From the NCBI RefSeq assembly GCF_030272615.1, contig NC_081409.1, forward strand, positions 209,233,190 to 209,297,189: 64,000 nucleotides of DNA, read 5' to 3'. Source of the stretch: Cryptomeria japonica (Eukaryota; Streptophyta; Pinopsida; Cupressales; Cupressaceae). A program made the position numbers and the translations under genes. Numbering within the stretch: position 1 is the first letter of the stretch; each line of letters opens with the position of its first letter. Below, in pieces: positions 1 to 11,656 of this stretch. The notes beneath the pieces were generated by a model. That model made no database searches. It saw only the letters and a program-made list of their open reading frames with translations, and had not been told where the DNA came from.

Positions 1-19
1 TATATATATATATATATAT
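1..19. repeat. (TA)n microsatellite
   Basis: Uninterrupted TA dinucleotides run from the window edge, so the true length is unknown. The following 220 bases are AT-rich with no gene or recognisable repeat. Confidence 0.9.
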
Positions 20-350
20 GTTCAAACTTCAAACATCAAAATTATATATGTTCATAGTTCAAACATACAAATATGAAACATACAATGTAACTTTCCCATA
101 CAATGATACATAAATGATAACAGATAAATGCAAGTAGAATAGGTTGAATGCATGTTTTGATGCATGAAATGCATCATAGAGGGGCGGATTAGGGTTTAGA
201 TGTAAAAATAAGATTAAAAAAATTGTTTTTTAATTGTTTTTAATTGCTTTCTAACCCGTGGGCCCCGTTTTTGGGAACCCACGGGCTTGGGTTCACCTGG
301 GTCCTCTTGGGTTCACCCGGGTCCTCTTGGGTTCACCCGGGTCCTCCTGG

Positions 351-464
351 GTTCGCCCTGGGTCCCACCCGGGTCCTGCCCAGGCGGCTGGGTTCCTTGT
401 GGGTCCTGCGACCCACAGGGAACCCAGCCGCCTGGGCAGGACCCGGGTGGGACCCAGGGCGAAC
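351..464. repeat. Hairpin 1: 55-base arms, one mismatch
   Basis: Bases 351-405 are the reverse complement of 410-464 with one mismatch, leaving a 4-base loop. Both arms carry the variant acccgggt. Confidence 0.9.
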
Positions 465-524
465 TAGGCTGGGACCAGGACCGAGCAGGGAACCCATGGG
501 CTTGGGTTCACCTGGGTCCTCCTC

Positions 525-623
525 GGTTCGCCCTGGGTCCCACCCAGGTCCTGCCCAGGCGGCTGTCGACCCACAGGGAACCCAGCCGCCTGGGCAGGAC
601 CCGGGTGGGACCCAGGGTGAACC
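525..623. repeat. Hairpin 2: 40-base arms, two mismatches
   Basis: Bases 525-564 pair with 584-623, with two mismatches and a 19-base loop. It is the same unit as hairpins 1 and 3, but the part of the arm nearest the loop is missing on the left side. Confidence 0.85.
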
Positions 624-702
624 AGGCTGGGACCAGGACTGGGCAGGGAACCCACGGGCTTGGGTTCACCTAGGTCCTCTTGGGTTCACCCGGGTCCTCC
701 TG

Positions 703-825
703 GGTTCGCCCTGGGTCCCACTCGAGTCCTGCCCAGGCGGCTGGGTTCCCTGTGGGTCCTGCGTGACAGGACCCACAGGGAACCCAGCCGCCTGGGCAGG
801 ACTCGAGTGGGACCCAGGGCGAACC
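703..825. repeat. Hairpin 3: perfect 59-base arms
   Basis: Bases 703-761 are the exact reverse complement of 767-825, with a 5-base loop (cgtga). Both arms carry actcgagt where hairpin 1 has acccgggt in both arms, so the arms of one hairpin agree better with each other than with other copies. Confidence 0.95.
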
Positions 826-1163
826 AGGCTGGGACCAGGACCGAGCAGGGACCAGGACCAGGACCAGGACCCAGCCAGTTTAGGCAAGAACCGGTAACTG
901 AGCCATTTTTAAGTCTTAGAGGAGATTGTGAGTACTTTCATTGTTTCCTAAAGGTCAGTTACACATTTACGAGATACTTATTTTTTCAATGATCTAGATT
1001 CTAGCATTTACATTCACATTATCTTATTTAGGCATTTCTATTGACATTCTATGAAATGCTGGTGAGGGTCTGTTCTCTTGACCAACTTTTTATTTTTCCT
1101 AGCTCTCAAATATGCATAATTTTTGTTCTTTGGACTGTGTTGATGTGTTTTTTACGCACATGT

Positions 1164-1330
1164 GAACACAAAATAAAATACCTAAAAGTATCTTATCCTC
1201 TCTTGAACAAAATCTCTCAAATGCTGAAGATTAGCTTAAGGATCACTTTAGAAGACTCCAAGGTTCATGAATGTAGGGTCACTACGTGTGGATAAGCTCT
1301 ATTGGTTGATGTGATTATGCTGGAATCACA
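1164..1330 (-). repeat. Conserved LTR tail, copy 1
   Basis: Contains the shared pattern 'cacaaaataaaata ... atcctctcttgaacaa ... aaatgctga ... ggaatcacaaggggacttac'. Related copies lie at 32690-32860 (plus strand) and at 46828-46995 and 48866-48965 (same strand as this one). Confidence 0.6.
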
Positions 1331-2070
1331 AGGGGACTTACATTTGAATGTTTGAATGTTTGATTCGTTGGAACTTAGATCATTTGATGTTACAATATGG
1401 TGATGCTTTTGATCCTAAACTAGCTAGAGTTTGAAAAAAATGGAAAAAGATGAGGGGTTGAGAGAGTCTATTCTAATCCTAAGAGTGTAGGAAGTTGAAT
1501 GAATGATTAGGTGGAATCCTACTGAGCGAGGTCTCACCATCAAACTGAACAATTTGACACAAACTCAGTGCAATCTTCTAAGGACGTTTCAAAGATATTC
1601 GAATCAATACCATTAAACATTGATCACCATTCAAGTTAATGCATAAACAATGAGTGTAAAACGATTCGAAGCTGAGCTCATATCATTTCAGTTGACCACA
1701 CAAGGTACACTTACAAGAAGCAAGAGGCTAGTGGTATGGACAAAACGGATTCCACACAAATACATTTAACAAATTCCTCCACTCAATTTAATCAACATGA
1801 AAGTAAATTGAGAAGCAAAGGCCATGTGAGTTGTTGAAATAACAAATTAAATTAACCATACCTTCAATGAATCAATTATTCTTTACAACAAGGTTTGGCA
1901 ACAATCTTTGCCTTCTCCTACTCTAATTTCTATTCTAATCTAGCTACCATCTCAGCTCTATTCACTACTCTATTCACTATTCTATTTACTGTTAACTATT
2001 CTCCAACTATTAACTATTAACCAACTATTAACCTTTAACCAACTATTAACCTTTATAAATGAGAGACTCT

Positions 2071-2084
2071 AAGCTTTTATAGAG
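2071..2084 (-). promoter_or_regulatory. TATA-like box in LTR H1
   Basis: The minus strand reads ctctataaaagctt. The homologous plus-strand copy has tctataaagg at 32048-32057, in the same place relative to shared flanking sequence, so this is a candidate core promoter for LTR transcription. Confidence 0.5.
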
Positions 2085-2879
2085 AGCTCATTTACAATGA
2101 ATGGCCAGGATTGAATCTCCATCAATGGCCAATATTTTACAATGAAAACCCTAATTAGGGTTTGTTACAACAAACTCAGTTTGGCCAATGAAATAATTAC
2201 ATTCCATGAGTGTGGACCAATAGATATCAGGGGTAGGTGCCTTGGAATTTGTGCCATCACTGGTGAGTTAGGTTCATTGAATCAAGACATGCTGAGGTGG
2301 AACTTCTCTGATTGGTGGAAGTAGTGACTGGGATGATGACTAGGATTTTGCCTTTATCTTGCACTTCATAGTCTTGATTTGATTCATCATCATGAAGGGA
2401 GAGATATCTCTTGATACTCAACATTATTCAGTTGCTCAATGTGACGATGATGATGAGAAGCAAACTTTTGATTAACTCTTTTGAAACTATTTGCTTCTTC
2501 AATCGTGCTCAATGTAGGCTTCAATCATAGATGTGCGAGGTGTAGATCTTAGTTTTGAAGTATTGATGTACTTCTGATGTCATTGCTGTCTTTCTCCTTT
2601 AAAACTCCAAACTCCTTCTCTTGTGACTCTCTTCATGTCCTGCAAAATAAACAAGCAAGTATTACACACACAATATAGGTTGATTAAAGCATATAAAGAG
2701 GATTCGCCATCATGAAGCAACACTTGAAGTTGCTTTTTGCTCGTGAAGAGGGTCTCTCGAAGTCTACTCCCAAGCCTCCGCTCATGAAGTTCACCTTGCT
2801 TCTCAAAAAGTGATCTTTGAATTCTCATCTTTCTTCCTTTCAACTTAAAATGATTCTTTGCAAACTTCAAAGGTAGTAA

Positions 2880-4600
2880 TCATATCTTGCACCTTCGCCT
2901 TCGACTATGAACACATGAAGTGGAGTTCACTCACTTGAATTTTGCCCTTGAGGCTCAATTTGTGGAATTCACTCATATCTTTCAAATTGTGAAGTTCGCT
3001 CATCTAAGTTGATTTTTGAAGTTTGCTCATGTCTTAATTCTTGAAGTTCATTGGTATTCCTTGGTTTGTAAAGTTGGAATTTTCCATTGAAGCCCCCCTA
3101 TATGAAGCTCTCTTGTCTCAAACATGAAGTTAAAATTCGCTCATGAAGCTTGATTCATGAAGTTGATATTCGCTTATTTGGGCTTGAGCATGAAGTTACA
3201 ATTCGCTCTCCTTCTTGAACACATGAAGTTCATTGTTAGTGGTTCGCTCCAATTTGCTCAAACATGAAGTAAAGAATTTTGCTTCAATTTGCTAAGTCAT
3301 GAAGTTTACCTTGTAGAAAATTCGCTCCAAACCTTGAACTTATGAAGTTTGCTCCAAGATGGCAACTCATGAAGTTGAAAAATTCGCTCCAAAACAACAA
3401 CTCATGAAGTAGAAGATTCGCTCCAAACCACAAACTCATGAAGTTATGAACTTCACTCCTAATCTCTTGAACTTGAAGTTCGCTTGTAACTTGCAATCCA
3501 TGAAGTTCATGTTCTCTAATTCGTTTCATTTATTTATACCCAACTTCACTTGTGAAGGCTTGAAGATGCAAATCGCTCCAACTTATAAGATCATGAAGTT
3601 CGCTCCAAAACACTCCAACATGAAGTAGGAATTTCGCTCCTAAAGGTGAACTCATGAAGTTCGCTCTAAAGCAGCAACTCATGAAGTTTAGAAATTCATT
3701 CAAAATGGTGTGCATTTGAGATTTTCTTTCAATCTCCTTACTTGCTAGGTTTACTTATCTTTCCAAACATGAAATTCGCTCCCAAGTGGTGACTCATGAA
3801 ATTATCTCAAACCTGAAGTTCGCTCCAAAACAGAAAATCATGAAGCTTGCTCCAACATCCCAACTCATGAAGTATAAATTTCGCTCCAACTGTTCAATTC
3901 ATGAAGTTGTAAAGTCGCTCCAAGAGGTGAAACCATGAAGTTTGCTCCAAAACATGAAGTCATGAAGCTCTCTTGGAATAGAATCCATTCAAGACGATCA
4001 TCCTTCCTTTCTTATCTAACTTCACTCATGTAGACTTACTAAGTCATGAAGTTCAAACTTTGCTCCAATAAGGCAATTCATGAAGTTCGCTTGAGAAGTG
4101 CAACTCATGAAGTTAGAATTTTGCTTCAATTACTCAAGTCATGAAGTAAGGATTTCACTCCAAGAAGGTAAGTCATGAAGTTGATGTTCAACTTTGCTTC
4201 ATTCCTTTTATTCCCATCTTGACCTATGAAGGCTTGGAGATGTAATTTGTTCCAATCTCTCTATTCATGAATTTCCCTCCTAAAGCCCAGCTCATGAAGT
4301 TCAACTTTGCTCCAAGGGGTGAAATCATGAAGTTCGCTCCAAACTCTTCAAACCTGAAGTTAGCTCTAAGATGCTAACTCCTGAAGTTGAAATTCATTCA
4401 TGTGTGCTCATTCATGCAATTCACTTTAATCTCCCAACTTGTGAAGTTTGCCTTTGATTGTTTGAACCTGAAGTAATTGTTTTCAAATCTCCCTCATTCT
4501 TCCACTTCCATCATGAAGAAGTTCGTTCCAAGTCTCTCAAGCATGAAATTCGCTCCTGAGTCTTTGAAGATGAAGTTTGCCCCTGAGGTTAAGTTCATGA
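2880..4600. repeat. Degenerate 'catgaagttcgctcc' minisatellite
   Basis: Dozens of imperfect copies of a unit like ctcatgaagttcgctccaa, spaced about 25-40 bases apart, with variable filler between conserved cores. Open frames within it (for example 3284-3715 minus) only read the repeat. It lies inside LTR H1. The equivalent position of LTR H2 (10380-11060) has an array with a different unit. Confidence 0.9.
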
Positions 4601-4931
4601 AGTGGGTTTCAAACCAAGACCAAACACCTGCTTGCGCTTTCAACTTCAATACCTGATAACTTGCTCAACATGAGATCTTTAGAGTGAGTGTTCGCTCTGT
4701 GGGAGAAATGTAAGAAATTCCCTATACAAGGAATGTTCATGAAGTGAAGTTTGTTCTTTTAAGAGGAGCACTTGGAGTGACCTACAAATTGACGATCCTT
4801 CCTTACTCATGATTGAACTCATCATGACTAGACTTTGCAAACCTACTACACACTTATGCAAGACTATCCACTTGACTCCTAGCCATTTGAGCACCTATAC
4901 CTCTCTAATGCAAAGGCTAATAGCAAAAGAC

Positions 4932-5008
4932 ATGAACACAACCTAGAAAGCAGGGAAAAAGTGGGGGTCCCCATTTGCAATGGGGCGATGTGTGAATACC
5001 TCACAACA
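4932..5008 (-). repeat. TGTTGTGA head of LTR H1
   Basis: On the minus strand: TGTTGTGA, then ttcacacatcg, then the inverted repeat CCCCATTGCAAATGGGG (7-base arms, 3-base loop), then ctgctttctagg. This head is shared with 10038, 11947 and 63766; the copy at 11947 matches furthest, through ctgctttctaggg. Confidence 0.85.
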
Positions 5009-8000
5009 GGCTGTTAAATATCTTAACATGGAGAATTTTTTTTTTCTACTTTTCAAATAGTGCATGATAGTCAACAAAATTGTTGTTCCCTCAAAATTAT
5101 CAATCACTCGATTGCTTAGGCTATAGCCTCCTCAATATACGCAACCTTTCGTAATCATTGCTGAGAGAATAACTTTAGGCTTTTAGCCAATGGCACAATA
5201 GAAATTTGAAATTTGTGAATAACTTAAGAATTTGTGACATACAAATAAATTTTAATCATACACAACATCCTAAATAAAGGAAATTGGGTTCTATCTTAAC
5301 ATTGACATCCCTCCAAAAGTCCTTTTCATCCTTGAATAAATAGCTAAGGTGTCCAGTTGCTCAAAAGATGGTGTTGTTATGCAGATCAGTAGATATCCTT
5401 GATCATTCCCAGGGCCCATTTTGTAGCTGTTTGCACATGAAATAAGAGAAAGATAAAGCATTTCAAGAAGAACCTTAGTTTATTGAATATTCTTGGCTGT
5501 TCATTAAGTATTGGTTAGCTGCCTTCAACCCCACTGAGAATCTACTCAGCACTTGTCCAGTATAGTCAGGCTTCCTCTGCTACAAAGTGAATATTGGCAT
5601 GAATTTTGTCTAACGAAGATTGGAATAACAATTAATAATGTATCACAACATTTGAGTCTACTAAAAACTTTGGAATTCTCAACCACGCAAGGATGCATAC
5701 ATACATATGTAGAAAAACCACTGCATAAAAAGATCATTCTAGAATTGATTGGAATAGAAAGAGAACAATCCCTAGATTATGTCAATATCATGTTTAGATG
5801 TAAAATTTCTCATGAGCATGGTCATCTGGTGAGAATTTGTCTAAATTATATGCAGAGATCCCAACAGCCTAAAAGATAACTGGACAACAGATCGGCATCT
5901 TTTCCATATGAAAATCGGCATTTGAAGGTTTTAAAAAAAGATGATAGCAAGAACTAAAAGAAACAATGTAGTCACAAGGAAAAATGCAACCATCCAAGCA
6001 GCCTCAGAGATATGAAGAACAAATCCTCATCTTTTGCACATGAAAATCAGCATCAGAAGGCTCTAGGAGCATGATGCAAACACATAAAAGAAATGAGATA
6101 GTCACAAGCTAAAGAAAAGCAAGCTAAACTCAAATTCAAAAGAGAATAGACAAGAAAAAATAAAGAACAACCTAAGCTATAGACATAGGTCCCTAATAGA
6201 TCCCCTTGGAAAATTGCTTTGTTGACTTTGTAGCACAAGGGATTCAGGACATTTGAGTTATAGAAGATGACCAAGCAAAAATTCAATGCCAAGAGGAGGG
6301 GATCTCAATTCCAACAAGTATTGACAATTTGCCCTTGCATATTTCCTCTAAATCATCCACATCCAAAGCTTCTCACAAAAAGAAAAAAAAGATAGATGTA
6401 AAAGTAACTAGCAAGATGAGATAATCTTGGTGAATACAATTACAGAGTATGGGAGATACTGTCTAGAGAATACATTGGAAAAGACAAATAGCAATCAAAA
6501 GCAGGTTGCTGAAAGTTTGATGTAGATATGTGGAGTCATGGACTCCCACGATCAATAATCTCCAATAAATGCCAAATTAAAGTGTGAAACTGCTCTCCCC
6601 ATCATCTTCTTAATGCAGGTTTTTTCTTTGAATATTAGATGCAGCAAAAAGTTTTCTCTAAGATAAAAGTAAACCACAATTTATAGATATCATTACTCAA
6701 GTTGGAACTATTAAAAATTCTGTGTATGGTGGAATTTGGGCAGAAAACAACTTTTCTATAACAAAACAAGAACTTTAATTCATTGGAACCCCACAAAGCA
6801 TGACTAAATCCATACAAGGCTTCTCATGAAGTCTTCTTTCTACCTTACTATCTCATGAATTTTCTTTTCTTTTCTCTATTAACAACCTGTGTATTACACC
6901 TTCTACTAAATATGATAGCAACTCGAATGACTAGTAATGTATCAGCAACAGCCAAAATCTTATTATATGGGTGATGCAGAAGCATCATGTCACAGACTAC
7001 AGACATCATTAATTTTGGCCTGCGATTTTAAAATGTGAAAATTGCCACCCAATCTTAGGGTAGCTATTATAATCCGCTGTCAACTATTGGCTGTAGAAAG
7101 AGAGGGAGCTATTCAGGCTACTTTGAATAGCATTATGCATAGCTAGGCAAAGCAGGTAGGCTAGGTGAGTTTGAATTCACCCAGGCCGCTCCCATGAGTT
7201 AGTCCTATGATTTTGGTGCTCAAAATAGGATTTTTGAGTCGGATTCTAGAGAGTTTAAGTGGGAAGAAAAAGGAAATGTGTGGGAGAGAAGTGGAAAAGG
7301 CTGATAGGTATTGGAACAAAACGTTCTTTATATTCTAATAGCTGACTGTTGTGCTTAGGAAAGGAGATAAATAGAAGGAATAATTAGATGGAACTAAGAA
7401 AGAGGACACAATCCCAAAAGTTCGTGGATTTATTACAAGTTGCAGGTGGAGGAACAAGAATTCCTAGGAGAATAAGATATGATGTGAGGAAAATGTAGAG
7501 AGGTTGTGGAGATTTGTTTGATATTGTGGGAGAATCAGCCAAAGGGGTGTGAGATTAAAGTGATGCTGTGTGTAGAAGAGAGGAGAGAAGGGTATGGTAG
7601 ATTCAAGAAGGAGAGTGATTGTGAAAGAAAAAAGAGGACATTGAACACGGAGGAGAGTTCAATGTTTAGAAAGCCAAAGAATTTAGAGAAGAGAAAGTGG
7701 CACATCATAGATAGATGAAATGGAAGTAGTAGCAGCAAATAAGTGGAGTTAGAACCTAGGAAATGGAGGATAGCAAATAGATAATTTTTTGGAGGGGTGA
7801 GTAGCAATTAAAACATATGCAGGGGAGATTGAGTGACTATTAAAGTTGGCAGAGGTGTTCCTTCTTAAGAGGAGAGCACATCAGCTTGATGACTGAAATA
7901 GGTTAGGTGTAGTTCCTTCACTTTGTGAAGTCTATGACAAACATAAGCATTGCAAATTTTGTAATTTCAATTAATACAATGAAGAAGGATTTATTTTAAC

Positions 8001-8281
8001 ACTGATCCATTTTATGTCTGTGGGTGTATGTGGTTAAGGACTTATTCCTTAGATGGGGTGTGTTATCTTGTATGAGCTGGCTTATGGGCTGTGGAAAGTG
8101 TATATGTGTATGTGTGTGTTGTTGCTTGTATCAAATATCATGCAGGCATGCGGTAATAGAGACTATTGTAGGATCACTTGCAATGAGTGATATTACTTCT
8201 ACTTGAGGTTGCAAAGATGGCTTCTAGCAATGTAGCTTACCTCTAATTGCGAGTGCATAGATCCTAATGTTACTATCGGTG
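5009..8281. other. No gene recognised; LTR-like end near 8280
   Basis: AT-rich sequence with purine-rich stretches around 7250-7800. Short open frames on both strands match no family I know and have no supporting structure. The final few hundred bases before 8282 are probably the 5' LTR of element F, because a degraded primer binding site follows at once, but no second copy was found to define it. Confidence 0.5.
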
Positions 8282-8293
8282 TGGTATTAGAAT
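8282..8293 (+). other. Degraded initiator-Met primer binding site (F)
   Basis: tggtattagaat matches the usual plant LTR-retrotransposon site TGGTATCAGAGC at 9 of 12 positions, and all three differences are C-to-T or G-to-A. It is followed by gggttac and, 143 bases on, by a gag-like start codon, as expected for an element leader. Confidence 0.55.
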
Positions 8294-8436
8294 GGGTTAC
8301 AAGTTTGGGAAAAAGTATATTGTGAGGTTTAAATTTGGTTGAAGTCCACTGAAGGTGGTGGTTTGTGTATCCCTACAACAAAGAGGGTTGCAACCAAAGG
8401 AGTTGCAAAAGTGAGGATGAGAAATAGGATAGCAAG

Positions 8437-8892
8437 ATGCCACCAAGGAGGACAAGAGCTGCAAAAGTTGTTGTAGGAGATGTATTAGGAAGACTAGATG
8501 GACTAGTGAAAGTTATAAGGGGCATACAAATGAGGACGGTTGTCTTCAAAGGTGATAAGAGAGGAGGTCATTCTCATGAAAGGGTGGATAGTGATGATGA
8601 AGATGAGGAAAGAGTTGAGGCAGCGATGAGTATAAAGGAGAAGTTCAAGGTGCCATTAAAGAATGAGATTGAGGTGAGGTTAGAAGCCATGAAGAATGGC
8701 CAAGGGTGAGTCCATAAACAAGTACTAAAAGGGACGAGGAGGAGGAGGAGGACCAACGAGTTGCAAGAGGCTGAGAGGACGATCATGATGCAAACAAGAA
8801 ACAAGGGCAAGAATGAGCCCCCTTTTTTAGTTAACCAGTTTTTGTTTGTAGGACTGGAGGACAACAACGAAGAAATGAAGAAATCCAAATGA
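8437..8892 (+). pseudogene. Short gag-like N-terminal remnant (F)
   Basis: Starts MPPRRTRAAK, a basic N-terminus like that of many plant gypsy gag proteins, 143 bases after a likely primer binding site. The frame runs 90 codons to a TGA at 8707-8709 and then stays open in the same frame to a TGA at 8890-8892. An acidic stretch (DSDDEDEERVE) lies near residues 50-60. No gag core, zinc knuckle, protease or reverse transcriptase follows; downstream sequence is purine-rich repeat. It could be a non-autonomous element or one cut short. The assignment rests on position and the N-terminal motif only. Confidence 0.4.
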
Positions 8893-8989
8893 TGGAGAAT
8901 AAGGCTGCAAAAAAGGCATGTCAAGAAGAGAGCATGTGGGTTTGAGTGTGTGCACCTTAGGTTGGAGAAATACTTGTCAAATAAGAGTG

Positions 8990-9560
8990 GAGCATTGCAA
9001 CGATGGAGGAATATGAAGAAGAGGTAGCAGCTAAGGAGATGCTGCAAGTTGATGGCCTAGACCAAAAAAGTTCGCCACTTGACGAGAAAGGTGAACAAGA
9101 GTTCCACGAAGAAGGTGTGATGGAATATTGTAGACAAGAGGTTGTATGTGGGGACAAGAGGGTTTCTCTAGGATTCATAAGTAAGAGTAGCAAAAGAAGA
9201 GTGCAGGAAGAGTGCTGCACATGGGTTGCTACAAGTGAATGTGGCAGAAGACCCTATGGAAGATGTTGCATAGAAGATGCTGCAAGTAGATGCTTCCGAG
9301 AAAGGAAGAAGGCATGAAGCTGCATGTTAAGTTGGAGAAATTATAGAGATACCACCAGTCGGAGCAACAGATTATAGTAAAGAGGTATTGCAAGCTTGAT
9401 TAGTTGAAGGCAATGGAGAGATGCTAACAGTAGGAGTATAAGGTGGAAAAGAGATGGTGACAGTGCATGTAATGAGCTGACTTGAGCATGGGGCTATGCA
9501 GAATATGCTGCAAGTACATGCAGCAAGGGGGTTTGATTGTGTGGAGACATATGCTACTAG
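8990..9560 (+). repeat. Degenerate 'gatgctgcaagt' repeats
   Basis: Purine-rich sequence with spaced copies of a core like agatgctgcaagtngatgc (near 9037, 9269 and 9497, plus weaker ones). An open frame at 9003-9317 reads through it as Glu/Lys-rich protein with no recognisable domain. Confidence 0.5.
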
Positions 9561-10037
9561 TGGAGTTGATTGCTTGGGAATGAATTGTCTACACGTGTTG
9601 ACATGATATAAGTTTCAAGAGTTGTATCATCTACAAAGTGAATATCTTGCTTTTAATCTAACCTTTTTCTTTTCTCTTCTTTTGTTTAATGCAAGCTCTT
9701 TGTCGAGTCCAAATCTGGAGAAAAATTCATTTGTCGTTTTTTATTAAACATGGTGCTAGCAACATCCTTTGGCTCATTAGAAACAATTTGAACTTCTCTC
9801 TGTTGGTTTCTATTTTCTAAAATATTTTGCATCTTCTTTGTAGTCATTATCATATAGGGCCCATATCCATTGAATAAAATGTTGGCTCATTAATCTTCTA
9901 GTTTACGAACATAAGCTCAAAGTTAGGAGTTGATTCAAGGCAAATGGGGCTTTCCTTGTAATGGAATCATAGTAGAAAAGCAATCTAGCTGAATTTTCCA
10001 TGCATATTTTTGCAAAAATTCTTACTTAACAGCATCT
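9561..10037. other. Nothing recognised
   Basis: AT-rich sequence between the F repeats and the head of LTR H2. No coding or repeat structure seen. Confidence 0.5.
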
Positions 10038-10379
10038 CGTTGTGACATTTTCACACATTGCTCCATTGCAAATGGGGACCCCTCTTCATTGCCTAGGTTA
10101 GGTGTTTTGTCTGAGTTGAGTTCATCTTGGCAGCACTTTTGTGGTCTTTGGCCTTAGGTGGGAGAGTTTTTGTCTTACCAAGTCCAAGAGTGAGTCTAGG
10201 ATTGGAGGAGAAGTCCTGAAAGACTAGGTTAGATGTCTTGCTTTAGTTATTACAAAGGGTGCAATTGCGAAGTCTCTTTGCAATTTTGCCCGAATAATAC
10301 ATTTTTCCTTTGTATCCCTGCTGTTGTATTGCAAAGATTGCTTAAGCTGCGAGTGTATAAGTATGTGAAGGGATGAATT

Positions 10380-11060
10380 TATGCGTGAGCCCTTGAAAGT
10401 TCCACTTTTATACATGAGGTGGTAAAAGTTCCACTTTTATACGTAGGCATGTAAAAGTTTTGAAATCATGCATGGGTAGTGCTTAATCCTGATTTTATAC
10501 ACAACACCATGGTATACCTGCATTCATACATGACAAGGATAAACCTTCGTAATCTTGCATGAGGTTGTTATGGTTCTGCAATCTGTGTGTGACAAATGGT
10601 GAAACTCAGTCTTCAAAAAAGAGGTGAAGTTTGCGAAAGTAATAAGGTGTTTGCTTGTTTGTGAGTTGGGTGAAGCAAGGTTCAAACTCAAATGCATGAG
10701 GCGATGAGGTACTCAAATCATACACAACAATTGCTTAATCCCACAAAAACCCTTGTGAATTTTAAAGAACATTGAGTAGAGAGGTAAGTTGTTTTTTTCC
10801 TAAGGCAAAGCCAAGCAAAATTGAAGTTCAATGCATGAACTAGTGATACCTCTGCTATCTTGCATGACAGCCTCTAACCTCTGCATTCATACATGACATC
10901 ATGAAACTCCACAATCTTACACAAGGATGGTGAAGACCCGCAATTATGCATGGGGCTATGAAAGGTCCGCAATCATACATGACTGGTTGTGAGCTCCGCA
11001 ATCATACACAACTGCTGATGAAACCCGCAATTAGGCAAGTGCAGAGCAGTGTTGTTTTGA
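10380..11060 (+). repeat. Degenerate 'cgcaatcatacatgac' repeats in LTR H2
   Basis: Recurring cores such as ccgcaatcatacatgac, ttatacatgaggtggtaaaag and aatgcatgag, at 30-60 base spacing. The shared piece 'catgag' suggests a relation to the H1 unit read on its sense strand (gaacttcatgag), but the units are otherwise different. Confidence 0.6.
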
Positions 11061-11656
11061 TTTGCAATGCATGAGGTGTGTAAAACTTCACCTATGTTTG
11101 TGTTCTTATATCCGAACCAAGCTCCAATGTAATATGGCCGACTTTGCTTTGAAACCAAGGCTGACTTGAATCTTAAGGGCTCACAAAGCGTATGGAGAAG
11201 GAGGTATGGGCCAACCTGAATAAATTTCAATTTTAAAATGTGTGGAAACAATTCAAATGGTGTAAGAACAATAAAATCTCCTATGTTGAAACGAGTGTTG
11301 ACAAAGCATAAGGCCAACTTGACCCAATGCGAGCAAATTTGAGTTTGTGGGGGAGACAATTAAAATGAAAGCAAATAAATTAACAGCTCTAGCTGATCTA
11401 TACCTTGCAAAGGCAGTGGATGTTGACGAATCATATTAAAGGGAGAGTGTGAGAGATCATTTTCACACGTTCAAACTTCACTCAATCTAAAATCAACAAT
11501 CAATTTCTCAAATTTACGAGCAAAGCTACGAGCCAACAAGGAAGCGATTGGAGAAGGGTTACAATCAGTTTCTATTACAAATCAGAATTCAGACAAGTAT
11601 AATACGAGACCTGAAAAAGATAAATCAAACCTGAAAGCCTTCATTTTCAAAATTTG

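Larger units (their letters stand above)
244..893. repeat. GC-rich hairpin minisatellite array
   Basis: A sharply GC-rich island in AT-rich surroundings. It is built from short units such as gggttcacccgggtcctc, alternating with three long inverted repeats (350-464, 525-623, 703-825), and ends in a short ccagga hexamer run at about 838-872. Open frames on both strands exist here, but they only read the repeat as low-complexity Pro/Gly/Trp/Arg sequence and are not genes. The layout resembles the palindromic minisatellites in the LTRs of element D, so this may be part of an LTR or leader of an unrecognised element; no LTR boundary is visible. Confidence 0.85.
1136..5008 (-). mobile_element. Long LTR 'H1' of the TGTTGTGA family
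   Basis: Read on the minus strand, it starts TGTTGTGA at 5008 with the same head as copies at 10038, 11947 and 63766. It continues through a large minisatellite (4600-2880), a stretch shared with 31595-32720, a TATA-like box and a conserved tail. The 5' edge is well supported by four copies. The 3' edge near 1136 is approximate: similarity to the copy ending near 32871 stops at a sequence close to aaaaaacacatcaa. No matching target duplication was found, so it could be a solo LTR or one LTR of a larger broken element. No coding region was recognised. Its length of about 3.9 kb is long for an LTR and is largely due to the minisatellite. Confidence 0.65.

Noticed and set aside
244-897. Long open frames on both strands with Pro/Gly/Trp-rich products
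   Set aside because: They read the GC-rich minisatellite; several frames are open at once and the products mirror the repeat unit.
2140-2170. Telomere-like aaccctaattagggtt
   Set aside because: A single palindromic occurrence inside LTR H1, not a tandem telomere array.
5553-5879. 108-codon open frame (plus) with an overlapping one on the minus strand
   Set aside because: No recognisable domain, codon bias or repeat copy; the length is expected by chance in this amount of sequence.
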